Assembly (NCBI GenBank): GCA_029782215.1
Contig: JAKOVD010000110.1
Span: 45,538 to 109,537 of the forward strand
Reading direction: 5' to 3'
Length of the DNA: 64,000 bases
From: Chloroflexota bacterium
Lineage (GTDB): Bacteria > Chloroflexota > Anaerolineae > J102
Shown: piece by piece, positions 56,501 to 63,700 of the stretch
How positions within the stretch are numbered: position 1 is the stretch's first letter
Layout: the number at the start of each line of letters is the position of its first letter
Translations under genes and position numbers: made by a program
The notes under the pieces: model-generated
The model's input: only the letters and a program-made list of their open reading frames with translations
The model's database searches: none
What the model was told of the DNA's origin: nothing

Positions 56501-59500
56501 GTGTCGCTGGCAATGGTGTACTTGTAGAAAACCTTGGAGTTGCCTTCCAGCGCATACAGCGTGCCGGCGCCGTCGCTCGTCAGCGAGCCGCCCTTTTCGA
56601 TGCCGTTGGCAGGCTGCGCCTTCGCTGTCCAGGCGTTGTTCGAGATGCTGTACTTGGAGAACTCCTTGGTGTTGGCCCCGCGGAAGGCAAAGATGGCCGC
56701 CGGCGAACCGCTGACCAGGGTCGCGCCCGGGACGCCCGCGGTGTTGCTCCCCAGGCTCCAGGTCACCACATTGGGTCCGCCGTCCGGCGCCGACAACACG
56801 CTGGCAGAAGCAGCCGCAGGCCAGCTATAGTCGGCGCCGCCCGTGGCGTTGTCCTCGGCGCCCGCGCTGAACACGAACTCGCCGGCGCTGTCCAGCGTGC
56901 ACGACCAATCGAAGTTGACGCCGCTGCCGCCCGCGGGCACGTTGGCGCTGGCCGGCGCCGGCCCCGTGCAGGTGGCGCTGCCGCCGCTGAAGTCGAAGTC
57001 AACAGGCGATACGTTGTTGATCGCCGTACTGCTCTTAACGTTCAGCCTTACTTGACTGACGGTGCCGCCCACATTCACGAAGTTCGTGTTGACGGTCATG
57101 GTCGTGTCCAACTGTACGCCGCCAGCCGGCCCCCCGTCGGGGTCGCTGCCGGCCACGGCAGCCAGCGGCGTGTAGGGACCGTAAACGCCGCCGGCGTTAG
57201 CGCTCGCGGCGATGTAGGTCGTGCCCGTGGGCAGCGGGTCGATCACCCGCACGTTGGACAGCAGCACACCGCCCGGATAGTACGGTTTGAGCGTGAACGT
57301 CAGCGTACGCGCGGCCAGGGTCCCCCCCGGGTCAGCATAGCTCTTGTCCACGGTCTTGGTAACCTGGCGCACGAACGGAAAGTCGGCCGTCAGGTAGCTG
57401 GTGTTCGCGGGCAACGGCACGCGATACTGGGCCACCGCAGGCGCCACTCCAGCGGGCAGATCAGGATCCGAGCTGTCTACGACGACGATATAGTTGTCGG
57501 GTCCCAGGCCCGAGAAGAGATAGGTCCCGGTCGGGCCGGAAACCGTCGTGGTCACCAGCTCGCTCGGTGAGCCAATGCCGTCGTTGTTGAGGTCCCGGTA
57601 GAGGTTGACGGTGATGTTGGGAATGCCCGGCTCGCCGGGGTCGCAAACGCCGTTCAGATTGCTGTCGATGCAGACGGTGTCGCCGATACTGCTGGGCAGA
57701 TTGGCCTTATAGCCGAAGTCGGCATCCGTGACATTGTTGCTTTGCGCCGCAAAGTCGGCAGGCGACACCGTCTGCGGATTGCCGGTCGTGCTGACGAAGC
57801 TGTCGGGGTTAAAGTAGCTGATCAGGTCCGTGTCGGTCTCGTCCACCTTGACGATATAGCTTAGCGTGGGGTCGAGCCCGGAGAAGCCGTAGACGCCTGA
57901 GCCGTCGGTGACGTCGGTCGCGATCAGGAGGTCGCTGCCGGCGTTGATGACGCCGTTGCCGTTGGTGTCCTCGTAGAGATTCACCGTCACATTGGCGATG
58001 CCCGTTTCCGAGCCGTTGATGACGCCGTCGCCGTTGGTGTCGCCCCACACGGTGTCGCCGATGCTCCCGTTTCCGCCTGGCTGATAGCCGAAATCCGCCG
58101 TCAGGTTGGTCTCATTGGTCGCGAGCGTAATCGAATAGGATGGGTTCCCCTGTGTTGGCGTAGAGCCCGCCGGCGGGGTGCTTACAGTCACCGTTTTGGC
58201 GCCTGCCGTCAACCCGTTGATCAGGTACTTGCCATTGGCATCGGTGGTGGCGCAGATGTTGCCCGGGGTAACACACACCTGGATGCCGGGAATGCCTTCT
58301 TCGCCCGGATCCTGAGCGTTGTTGCCGTTCCAGTCCCGGTAGACAGTATCGCCAATGCTCGCTCCACCCACCTGGACACACGCCAGCGAGCCCGTGCTCA
58401 CGTTGATGCCGTTCTGCGTGCTCATGTACGTGTTGCAGTAGGCGCCGCCGGTCTGGGTGGCGGCTACGTGCGCTGTGAACTTCAGCACCAGGCTTGCGCT
58501 GGCGTTGATCGGCGACGGCACCGTAAAGATGGGCTGGTTGGGGTTCGCGGTATTGACGGTCGTCCCCGCCGTGACGTCGGCGCCGTTGACGATGACGCTG
58601 TCCTTGCTGGCATACGTGAAGCCCGCCGGCAGGTAGTCGGTTACCAGCACGGGGTTGGCCGTGGCGCCGCTGCCGACGTTGAGCATGGTCAGCGTATACT
58701 GGACGTTACCGCCGGGCGCCACCGAAGTCGGCGTCACATCCTTGCTCTGGCGCAGCAGCGGCTGGTTTCCCGACACCGTGATATCCTGCCCACAGCTGTT
58801 GATCGTCTGGTTGCCCGTGGTGATGCCACTGGCGCAGACCGAGTTGTTGATCAGGCCGCTGCTGGTGGCTTTCACCGTTACCGTCGCCTCGAACATCTGG
58901 CTGCGCAGGAAGGGCGCCACTGTCCAGGTCAGGTTGGGGAGGCTGATGTTGCTCGGCGCCGGCACGGCGCTGACAAACGTAGCGCCCGCAGGCAGGGTGT
59001 CCTGGATCTGCACGGTGCTGAAATCGTTGTTGCCGGCGTTGTACAGCTTCACCTTGTACTGGTAGCTATCACCCACCTTGACCAGCTCGCGCGTGGCCGG
59101 CTTGCCGATCGCCAGACAGCCGTTCAGGGTCACGCTGTTGGGGTCATAATAGCGCCAGATGTGGTCCTTGCCGCCGCTGTCGCCGCCGGCGTCGCCGCCG
59201 AAGGTGTCCACGGTCCATTTGGGGCAGCCCGTGGCGTCCAGGATCGCCTGGTTATCAATGACCTTGACCTTGATCCAGACGTACTCCGGCTGGTAGTAGG
59301 TAAGCTGGCCAAACGCCCAGCGCACCGCCTTCGGGCTCAGGGTGTCAGTCTGGAAGGTAGTCGCCGTCAGCGGAGTGGCGGGGCTGAGGCTGAAACCGAC
59401 ATTGCTGGCATCGGCGCCGCGCGTATAGGGCTGCACATAGGGCGGGTTCGGGGAGCCGCCCGGTGGGTCATCCGAGATCTGGCTGCCTGCATACTTGATG

Positions 59501-60468
59501 CGCTGCCAGGGGCCCATGGCCTGCGTGGCCTGGTTGATGCAGTTCGCGTCCGGCGTGATGGTAGGCGTGGGGTCGCAGGCGTCGTAGATCGGCTTGTTGA
59601 AGCTCCAGGCGTAGCCGCTTTGCGGGCCGGCCACCACGTTCGCCATGCCCCAGGGGGCGTAGCCGCGTTGGTTGGAATCGACCAACGCCGCCGCCGGATA
59701 GCTGGGGTTCGTCGTCGCCTTGATGCCGAACGCCGCCATCTGCCAGGCGTCGTAGGCGTTGAGCGGCTTCTGCAGGATCGTGCGCAGGCCGACGATGTCA
59801 CCGCTGTTGTTTGTGATGCTCTGGGCTGGGCCGGTGTAGCTCCCAAACGCCGTCTCCGGCGCCGTGGAATAGAAGATGCCGGTGTCGCCGTAGACGCCGA
59901 CGACGGTGCCCAGGTTGGTATTGGCGGCAGTTACCACAGGACTGGTCACGCCCAGGATGTTCGGGCCGCGCGTGATCCCCACCAGGCTGACCGTCGGGTC
60001 ACCGCCCGCGCCCACGATGGGCATACGCGCCTGTCCCTTCATCGGCACCTTGTCCCAGCCGGTGATGCCGTCACTGAAGAGGTCGCCGGGCATGATGTAG
60101 GCGGCATCCTCTACCTGCAGGCCGTTGGGCACGTAGAACGTCGTGTACCCGCCCACGCCGGTCTGCGTTCCCAGGTCGGGCACCGCCTTGATGATCATGC
60201 CCAGCTCATCGCCGGCGCGCAGCAGCGGTTGGCCGACGGGCCTGCCGCCCGGCGCATTGCCCAAGGCGATCTTGGCGTCCAGCCACGCCTGCGTGTCCGG
60301 ATCGAAAAACACGTAGACGGCGCTGGCGTTCAGGTTGTGGGCGCTGGCCTCGGGCGTCTTGGCCCCGGGAATCAACGCTGGCACAAAACTGAGCACCATC
60401 GCCAACACGGTGGCGATGGTCACGATGAGCTCGCGTCGGCTTGGTCGAACAGTCCGGTGGCGTTTCAT
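47515..60468 (-). CDS. Giant (4317-residue) secreted SdrD_B / DUF11-repeat surface protein
   Basis: The signal peptide (IVTIATVLAMVLSFVPALIPG to ASA, ~43) is followed by a unique ~400-residue N-terminal domain opening VYVFFDPDTQAWLDAK. Two DUF11-like domains (~450-690) and three SdrD_B domains (~706-1025) follow, then a kelch-like region of six to seven ~45-residue repeats (~1259-1536; 'GGSLT.DG..LYAL.G....F.RY'). Seven more SdrD_B-type domains (~1716-2490) precede nine ~160-residue repeats (~2500-3940; each 'IG.AK....N.GDG.Y.V.Y.LVV.NLG.V.LSNVQV.D.L' to 'NEPGENDPTP'). The end is SdrD_B, a DUF11-like RITNTGDTWIT domain and the Fn3-like module, closing RLRAFAPLYLHDR. AGGAGG precedes the ATG. 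Probably a surface fibre, adhesin or sheath protein (inferred). Confidence 0.87.
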   Translation of the reverse strand: MKRHRTVRPSRRELIVTIATVLAMVLSFVPALIPGAKTPEASAHNLNASAVYVFFDPDTQAWLDAKIALGNAPGGRPVGQPLLRAGDELGMIIKAVPDLGTQTGVGGYTTFYVPNGLQVEDAAYIMPGDLFSDGITGWDKVPMKGQARMPIVGAGGDPTVSLVGITRGPNILGVTSPVVTAANTNLGTVVGVYGDTGIFYSTAPETAFGSYTGPAQSITNNSGDIVGLRTILQKPLNAYDAWQMAAFGIKATTNPSYPAAALVDSNQRGYAPWGMANVVAGPQSGYAWSFNKPIYDACDPTPTITPDANCINQATQAMGPWQRIKYAGSQISDDPPGGSPNPPYVQPYTRGADASNVGFSLSPATPLTATTFQTDTLSPKAVRWAFGQLTYYQPEYVWIKVKVIDNQAILDATGCPKWTVDTFGGDAGGDSGGKDHIWRYYDPNSVTLNGCLAIGKPATRELVKVGDSYQYKVKLYNAGNNDFSTVQIQDTLPAGATFVSAVPAPSNISLPNLTWTVAPFLRSQMFEATVTVKATSSGLINNSVCASGITTGNQTINSCGQDITVSGNQPLLRQSKDVTPTSVAPGGNVQYTLTMLNVGSGATANPVLVTDYLPAGFTYASKDSVIVNGADVTAGTTVNTANPNQPIFTVPSPINASASLVLKFTAHVAATQTGGAYCNTYMSTQNGINVSTGSLACVQVGGASIGDTVYRDWNGNNAQDPGEEGIPGIQVCVTPGNICATTDANGKYLINGLTAGAKTVTVSTPPAGSTPTQGNPSYSITLATNETNLTADFGYQPGGNGSIGDTVWGDTNGDGVINGSETGIANVTVNLYEDTNGNGVINAGSDLLIATDVTDGSGVYGFSGLDPTLSYIVKVDETDTDLISYFNPDSFVSTTGNPQTVSPADFAAQSNNVTDADFGYKANLPSSIGDTVCIDSNLNGVCDPGEPGIPNITVNLYRDLNNDGIGSPSELVTTTVSGPTGTYLFSGLGPDNYIVVVDSSDPDLPAGVAPAVAQYRVPLPANTSYLTADFPFVRQVTKTVDKSYADPGGTLAARTLTFTLKPYYPGGVLLSNVRVIDPLPTGTTYIAASANAGGVYGPYTPLAAVAGSDPDGGPAGGVQLDTTMTVNTNFVNVGGTVSQVRLNVKSSTAINNVSPVDFDFSGGSATCTGPAPASANVPAGGSGVNFDWSCTLDSAGEFVFSAGAEDNATGGADYSWPAAASASVLSAPDGGPNVVTWSLGSNTAGVPGATLVSGSPAAIFAFRGANTKEFSKYSISNNAWTAKAQPANGIEKGGSLTSDGAGTLYALEGNSKVFYKYTIASDTWSPASGGGSLAQISANANEGGSVQYLNVSGTEYVFALLGGGNKFARYSVSGNSWTAMVTTPSNVKKGGSLTTDGTYLYALRGDRQKSFWRCNATTNDVAGACSGASGSWTALANTPGNVGWGGALVRLGNYVYATQGDGKTGFWRCNFTTTGSAGSCDTSWSTLAVTLGAVADGGRLTTDGVYVYALQGKSKTFWRYDPAANAWASPSPAAVNFTGSVGQGGALAFTPAVTPVGRYSSASAAPTLVSSGNTVKVVFTFTADQAANNVTPTSLTPTATGSASAACGAATLKSADDDITDITDPVVYEWTCTVTPGSSPGTLKWSASATTSPATTPVFPTATTRTVLVSPVLSFQASVNASGAPAVIKDTGLLVETGGTFDAQLSNTTQTATAGSIGDFVWADLNGNGAQDTGEPGIAGVKVFVDSNTNGSWDTGEPYAVTDGSGLYRIYGLTAATYSVRTDPATYPAGYYPTTTIPLSVVLASGQQYNNADFGLQPPGTATIGDTVWWDANNNGSLDGSESGLPNVTVKLYRDSDNSGTINAGDVLLQTTTTDASGNYLFSGLNPGNFLVQVDESSTVTSPYDASVTTTIAAGMTATTGTTNPRDVAITTAGQAITDADFGYNWKGVIGDTVWYDNNRDQVVDGFEPRIPGAQVFLYYDSNHNGVLDPTEYTPVLAMKTTDPNGLYFMNGLPPGYYLVDVYEDSFTVNGNRDAVPTTPDVRAINLPAGQQVLTADFGYYKGALVEGHVFWDANRDGVIDPGETGLTPVTVNLTGQDSFGSPVSLSTASGAGGYFSFLVPEGTYTITYSQPDVLAINPALGDTTTPTSYTVSPLAGPDWHVNLLFGVDNTGKVGDLVWNDANGNGVKDPSEVGIGGVTVNLLASNGATLLATTSTNPQGGYLFPGLPDGTYIVAVDTNTLPPDMGPTGDPDENNTCTACDNRGEATVTGGGSDLTLDFGYQGSGVGGQSDYTLSGRVYNDQDNSSTDNGGTEPGFNNVTVTAVCVSGTFITQTDNTGYWAIAGIPNGSTCTVLSADKTDLPRTDYVATEIPGTPITVNSSQGNLNFGFHQTPGSIAGTVCNGDTNGVCDGGELPLQNATVTLYYAPTLSDPFTQVGSPVTTGPSGAYSFTNLEPGYYQVVETNPPGYSSLSDADGGNPDNISVQLAIGQNKTAQDFEDTRPVIGAAKSVASVTSNGGGVFTVVYDLVVKNYGTVALTNVQVTDSLASAFPGASLSGVSASILSGTLTANAGYNGNGNTNLLAGTDTLAAGASGMIRVTVTVTNASTLTTYNNQATATGGGPNNTTATDLSDNGANPDPNGNGDPTEVGENDPTPVKFSEAPAIGIAKALGSVKDNLNGTYTVVYNLVVQNLGNVTLSNVQVTDDLSLTFAGATSFSGAVVTSSDFTVNGSYNGSTNTNLLAAAGNSLAVGQTKTLQLTVTVTPGAKTGPYNNQAIATGVSPAGTTVSDLSDNGLNPDPNGNNNANEPGENDPTPVDFSNPPAAIGVAKRVVSNTNNNDGTYTVVLGFVVKNVGATTVSSVQVVDDLSSTFAGASSFAVQGAVSTTGGLTANGSYDGASNVNLLSGTNSLTAGASGTIQFTVKVTPGANPGPYLNVALVSGVGPGGAVVGDISDNGTAPDPNNNGNPSEPGENDPTPITFDNPVIGVAKSVAAVTNNGNGSYTVVYSLLVKNLGNVALSNVQVSDNLLATFAGAQVITVVSVTSPTFTTNPGYTGTGNNNLLASGQSLAVGGSGTILITVTVTPDPEFMGPFYNQATATGTSPGGVTTTDKSDNGVDPDPNHNGNPGEPGEDDPTPIDLTERPAIGVAKSVGAVTNHGSGSYTVVYNLVVENLGDVNLSNVQVTDSLAATFSGATSIIVNSVTSSGFTVNPGYNGGTNANLLAAGNTLAVGAVKTIQVTVTVTTAAPGPYNNQATATGVSPAGTAVSDLSDNGINPDPNGNQNANEPGENDPTPVRLDESPAIGAAKTLVSSTNNGSGTYTVVYDVLVKNIGTVTLSNVQVTDDLAATFAGATSFSGASVSLQSGSVTVNAGYNGSSNINLLSGSNSLAVGASATVRITVQVTPGSKVGPYDNQAAATGTSPLGTTVADLSDDSANLIPDPNNNGNATEPGENDPTPITFGENPAIGVAKAVASVTNLGGGAYKVVYDLVVQNIGDVNLSNVQVTDDLAAAFSPATISSASATSSGFTVNGGYNGSGDINLLAASQTLNVGQTKTIQVTVTVSNVNTTTTYDNQATASGVSPANKTVQDLSDNGVVPDPNHNGNAGDPGEDDPTPIKFAERPAIGAAKAVAAVINNGDGTYTLTYNLVVQNLGDVPLSSVQVIDDLRATFPLPVVLSGVSATSSAFTVNGSYDGVSDTNLLAAGNTLAVGETKALQVTVTVGDASTATIYTNQALAVGTSPAGTVVSDPSDSGINPDPNGNGNANEPGENDPTPVKLSESPALGIAKNLVSNTNNGDGSFNVVFDLLVTNLGNVSLSNVQVVDDLATTFAGATSFSVVSVVNQVGAFTLNGGYNGGSDINLLTAGNTMNLGVSRTIRLTVKVTPGGNGGPYTNQALATGTSPAGTVVGDLSDNGTNPDPNGNGNPSEQGENDPTPVTFSINASIGDLVWWDADGSGTVNGGESGIDNVTLDLYTGACPGIGAPLATATTSGGGVYIFNNLSPNTYCVAIDPAEFQAGGTLANWTPTVPNPAQMTVVLGAGQTNTTTDFGVTIESSYQVTKKLNTPDPVRPGEPISFTIRITNTGDTWITTLPLEDTYNNTFLTYGFGGNFAVPDSTDHVNDGVINWSDLTTALGDLAPNGGTATVTVWFTAREDTTTLPNGAALNTATVKSAVADPDGAQGPLPPEPPLPTQSGEAGVRIQRPTGLGVYGFSATPVGMDVVVRWKTASESSIAGFVVLRSENGGDYAALNQDLIAAQSAGSNTGNAYEFVDRMAPGSTPVAYKVEVMTADGRNEEVGPAYLELQRLRAFAPLYLHDR

Positions 60469-60774
60469 AAGCTGCCTCCTGGGGCGGCAACGATGCTGAG
60501 GGCGTGCAGGCCGGTCCCCGGCGCAATCGCCGGCGCCTGACGTCGTAAGAATTACTTAGCCGTGCGATCTAATTCTACTCGATCCACTCAAAATCGTAGA
60601 CGGCTGGGCGGACAAATAGTGATGTGGCGATCAGCCGCACGGCCGCGCCGGCGGCCAGTCAAGCGGCGGTCGCAGCAACTGCAACCGCCGCCATGCGGAG
60701 ACGAATCAGTTGCAGCGGACCTCTTGCTGCTCAGGAGGGGCTTCATTGCCAACAGATCACTGCACTTCGGCTCG
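60469..60774. other. Spacer with a strong hairpin
   Basis: GCGGCGGTCGCAG (60663-60675) and CTGCAACCGCCGC (60679-60691) pair over 13 positions (one wobble on the minus strand) with a 3-nt loop, 84 nt after the stop of the rightmost gene; it is probably its terminator. A small CCGGCG/CGCCGG stem lies at 60518-60533 in the leader of the giant gene. I find no confident promoter pair, although an AT-richer patch at 60545-60600 is where one would be expected. Confidence 0.5.
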
Positions 60775-63700
60775 TCATTTCGATGTAGGCTTCGCACCCA
60801 CGACCACCGCCAGCGGCTCCGTGCGCCAGGTGCTGCCGTTCAACTGCACAGCCTCGATCACGTAGCGGTAGAGACCAGGCTCCAGATCGGCGTCGAAGAC
60901 GTGATAGCCGCCGCCCTGGTTGGCGCCGGGGAAGTTGGCCGCGACCAGGGAGGCGTTGACGGGCTCATAAGCGTCGATGGCAGCGCCAGGCAGCATCATG
61001 CCGCCGCTGCGGTAGACATTGAAGCCGAGTAGGTTCGTTTCGCTCCGGGTCCGCCAGCGCAGGACCACGGTACTGCCGCTCGCGCGAGCGCTGACCGCAT
61101 CCAGGGTCAGGCCCGTGGGCTTGATGATCTGGACGGGATCCACCGCCTTCTGGTCGGGCAGCGGCTCATCCGCCGGCAGTGGTCCCTGGGGGCCGTCGGG
61201 ATCAGCAAAGGCCCCGCTGATCTCGGCCACGTTCACGGTCCGGCTGAACGGCAGGCTGCCCGTGTCGGCATTGGCCGTGAAAGTGACGATCAGGCTGGTG
61301 CTCAACCCCGGCCCCAGGTCAAGGCCCGTCCCATTGGGGGGCGCCGCCGTGAGATCGCTCCAGTCAATCTGCCCGTCGTTGACATTGTCGTCAGAGGTGG
61401 GCGCGGAGTAGCTGCCCTGGTAGCCAAAGGCAAGATAGGTGGGCGTATACACATCGGTCACCGGCAGCAACGTGATCCAGCTCTTCCCCGTGTTGGTAAT
61501 GCGAATCGTGAAACTGATGGCCTCCCCCACGGCAAAGGGCTCGAAACCGTGGAACTGTTTCGTCACCGTATAGCTGGATGGCAGATCGAAGCCGAAGTCC
61601 GTGGTCGGGTCGACCTGTCCTTGCAGCAGAACGACGTTGGCCGCATGCGTGTTCGGATCCGCGTCCGAGTCCTTGGTGTCGTCGCCTCCCTGATTCTGGG
61701 GGCTGCCCGTCCAGTTTTCCAGGGTGCCCCCGCTTACGAACTCGGACGCCAGGATGCTGACCGTGTAGCCGCCGGGCGGCAGATTGGTAAAGGTGTAGAT
61801 GCCGTTGGCGTCGGTCGTGAAGGTCTGACTGACCGGTCCGGCCAGGACGACGGTGACTCCGGGGATGCCGGGTTCGCCTGCATCCTGGATGCCGTTGTCG
61901 TTGATGTCCCACCACACCAGGTCGCCGATCAAGCCGCCCATCTGCACCACGGCGTCGTCTTCATCCCGAACCGGCCCAATGCCGGGCAGCGGTCCGCCGT
62001 TCGCATCCGTAGGTTGGCCGCTGGCCGTGGCAATGTTCGTGGTGTTCTGCGTCAAGGTCGTCGTGCAGGTATAGGTCCACGTCTCGGTCAGGTCCAACCG
62101 CCCATTGCTGTTGGCGTCGCCGCCCGCTTGAGGTCCGAGCACGGGCGAACAGGTGTTGTCGCCCACCGTCACGCTCGCCAACGGCGTGTCACCGGTATTG
62201 GTCACCTTGTACGTGTAGGTCACCGGCGAGCCGGGCATGACGTAGAGAATCGTGTTGTCGGCAGCGTTCCCCGCGGTCTTGACAACCTGGATGCCCGGGT
62301 GCACCACGTCGACGAACGCCTGGGCCTCGTCCGACACGGGCTTGTCGAAGCGATCCTTACCGCTCACCGTGGCCTTGTTGGTGGTGTCCTGGCTGAGGGT
62401 CGTGGTGCATACGTACAGCCAGCCTTCGCCAGGGTCCAGCTTGCCGTTCAGGTTGCTGTCGCCGCCGACGAACTGCACAGGCGAGCACTTGTCGTCACCC
62501 AGGGTGACGCCGCTCAGCGGCTCGTCGCCGGGATTGGTCACCACGTAGGTGTAGAGCACGGCGCCGTTGGCAAGAATGGTGGTCGGCGTGGCCTGTTTCA
62601 CCACGTGAATGGCCGGGTGGATCACCTCGACGAAGGCGCTCGCCTCGTCGCGCAAGGGGTTCTGCAGGGCATCCTCACCCGTCACCGTGGCGATATTGGT
62701 CGTGTCCTGTATCAGCGACGTCGTACAGGTGTAGATCCAGGTCTCGCCCGGCTGCAGGATGCCATCGTTTCCCGTGTCGCCTGTCGGGCCGGTCACCGGG
62801 CTGCAGGCATTGTCCCCCACCGCCACATTGAACACAGGATCCTGGCCGTTCGTGGTCACCGTGTAAGTGTAGACCACGGTGTCGCCGTTGTAGATCACGG
62901 GCTTGTCCACCTGCTTGTCGATCTGCAGGCCCACGATCTGCACGTCCACGAACGCCGTGTCTTTGTCCTCAACGGGATTCCCCAGGCTGTCGTCGCCGGT
63001 GGCGGTGGCGGTGTTGATCGTGTCCTGGTTCAAGCTCGTAGTGCAGGTGAACAGCCAGGTCTCACCGTTCTCCAGCTTGCTATTGGTGTTCGCGTCCCCG
63101 CTTACGTAGGCGACTGGCGAGCACTTGTCGTCCCCCACCGCCACATTGCTCAAGGGATCGTCGCCCGGGTTCGTGACGGTGTACGTGTAGGTGACGCTGC
63201 CGCCCGGCAGCACCACCGTCGGATCGGCGGTCTTGACCACCTTGATGGCCGGGTTGATGACGTTGACGTTCTGCGTATCCTCGTCCTGCACCGGCCCGAT
63301 ATCGGGCAGGGGCTGGCCCTGGTTGTCCACCGGCTGCCCCACGACCGTGGCCTTGTTGATCGTATCCTGGGTCAGGGCCATCGTGCACGTGTACTTCCAG
63401 GCTTCCGTCAGGTCCAGCCGCCCGTTGTTGTTCGCGTCTCCGCTCACGAACGTCAAAGGCGAGCACTTGTCGTCGCCCATGCTGGTGATGTCCAGGGGCG
63501 TGTCGCCGGTGTTCGTCACGGTGTACGTATAGATGACGGTATCGCCGCTGTAGATGATGGGCTTGTCCACCGTTTTGACGATCTGGATGCCCGGCGCCAC
63601 CACGTCCACCACCGCCGGGTCCTTGTCCTCCACCGTGCCGATATCCGGCAGCGGCGTCCCGTTCGCATCCGTCGGCGTCCCCGTCGCCGTCGCCGTGTTC

